Shown here: piece after piece, positions 13,990 through 14,116 of the stretch
How the letters are laid out: every line of letters starts with the position of its first letter
Position numbering within the stretch: position 1 is the stretch's first letter
Source of the DNA: Kouleothrix aurantiaca
GTDB taxonomy: Bacteria > Chloroflexota > Chloroflexia > Chloroflexales > Roseiflexaceae
DNA length: 14,116 nucleotides
Reading direction: 5' to 3'
NCBI GenBank assembly: GCA_001399705.1
Contig: LJCR01000020.1
Location: forward strand, 1-14,116
Position numbers and translations under genes: made by a program
The notes under the pieces: model-generated
Seen by the model: the letters and a program-made list of their open reading frames with translations, nothing else
Databases searched by the model: none
What the model was told of the DNA's origin: nothing

Positions 13990-14116
13990 TGACATGAGCC
14001 CTTAAAACTGTCAAGTCCCGGTGAGAGGATCTGCCTGGTTTTGTTGCGCTTCACTCCACGCAGCGCGAAATGCGTGTGGTGTGAGATAGCCAAGACTGCT
14101 ATGCGGTCGTTCGCTG
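13990..14116 (-). mobile_element. IS3-family element no. 3 (IS407-like), end only, continues past the window
   Basis: The end TGACATGAGCCC...AAACTG.TCAAGTCCC parallels the left end of IS3 no. 1, with two single-base gaps. Inside it is the same layout (GGATC near the orfB end, then the ERPHS...YLTP coding motif). It is related to but clearly not identical with no. 1, and has the same orientation. The other end and its target duplication are outside the window. Confidence 0.85.
14011..14116 (-). CDS. IS3-family transposase OrfB, C-terminal 34 residues (IS3 no. 3)
   Basis: The minus-strand frame entering at the window edge reads SERPHSSLGYLTPHAFRAAW, then SEAQQNQADPLTGT, with a TGA stop at 14013-14011. 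It matches the end of OrfB of IS3 no. 1 (TERPHSQLDYLTPLEFKAAW) and many IS3 transposases. It is partial because the window ends here. Confidence 0.9.
   Translation of the reverse strand, partial: SERPHSSLGYLTPHAFRAAWSEAQQNQADPLTGT

Overview
This window looks like an insertion-sequence-rich accessory region of a Chloroflexota (Chloroflexi) chromosome or large plasmid. The taxonomic hint is moderate. It rests on a DUF2298-type membrane protein fragment next to a GerMN-domain fragment, on moderately high GC in the left part, and on secreted BNR/metalloprotease/FG-GAP proteins of a kind common in that phylum. At least six transposable elements occupy roughly 60% of the window, and all host genes lie on the minus strand.

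Left part (1-3708): a decayed junction of a GerMN fragment and a DUF2298 fragment abuts the 38-bp end of a Tn3-family transposon (863-900). Its transposase gene (tnpA, minus) lacks its 5' end and carries a one-base deletion that splits off the last catalytic glutamate. An IS1595-family element (3709-4685, plus) cuts off the start of tnpA. It has matched terminal repeats, no target duplication, and an A7 frameshift in its own transposase.

Middle (4778-6985): a nested pair. An IS3-family element (IS407-like) with long TG...CA ends and a perfect GTGC target duplication sits in the last codons of a small membrane protein gene. An IS630-family element has then landed on a TA inside the IS3 terminal repeat, destroying the IS3 orfB stop codon.

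Cargo (6986-13989, minus): reading in the direction of transcription, first comes a very large surface or secreted protein gene. It encodes a BNR-like propeller, a Ca-binding DxDxDxLPD site, a metzincin-like zinc peptidase, a NEW3-like beta-sandwich and 14 FG-GAP/VCBS repeats. Then follow a promoter-like TATAAT beside a 12-bp perfect hairpin, a lipoprotein made of the same NEW3-like domain, and the small two-helix membrane protein. The large gene is split by a second IS3 element (10570-11821) with a 3-bp GAG/CTC duplication. Removing the element restores one reading frame of about 1,500 codons. A third IS3-type end (13990-14116, running off the window) removes its N-terminus.

The three genes probably formed one cell-envelope locus: a giant adhesive or protease-like protein, a lipoprotein sharing one of its domains, and an integral membrane protein. 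The large gene is now broken, and the membrane protein has only its last residues changed. IS630 and both readable IS3 elements carry classic A-rich -1 frameshift signals and intact catalytic triads, so they may still be active.
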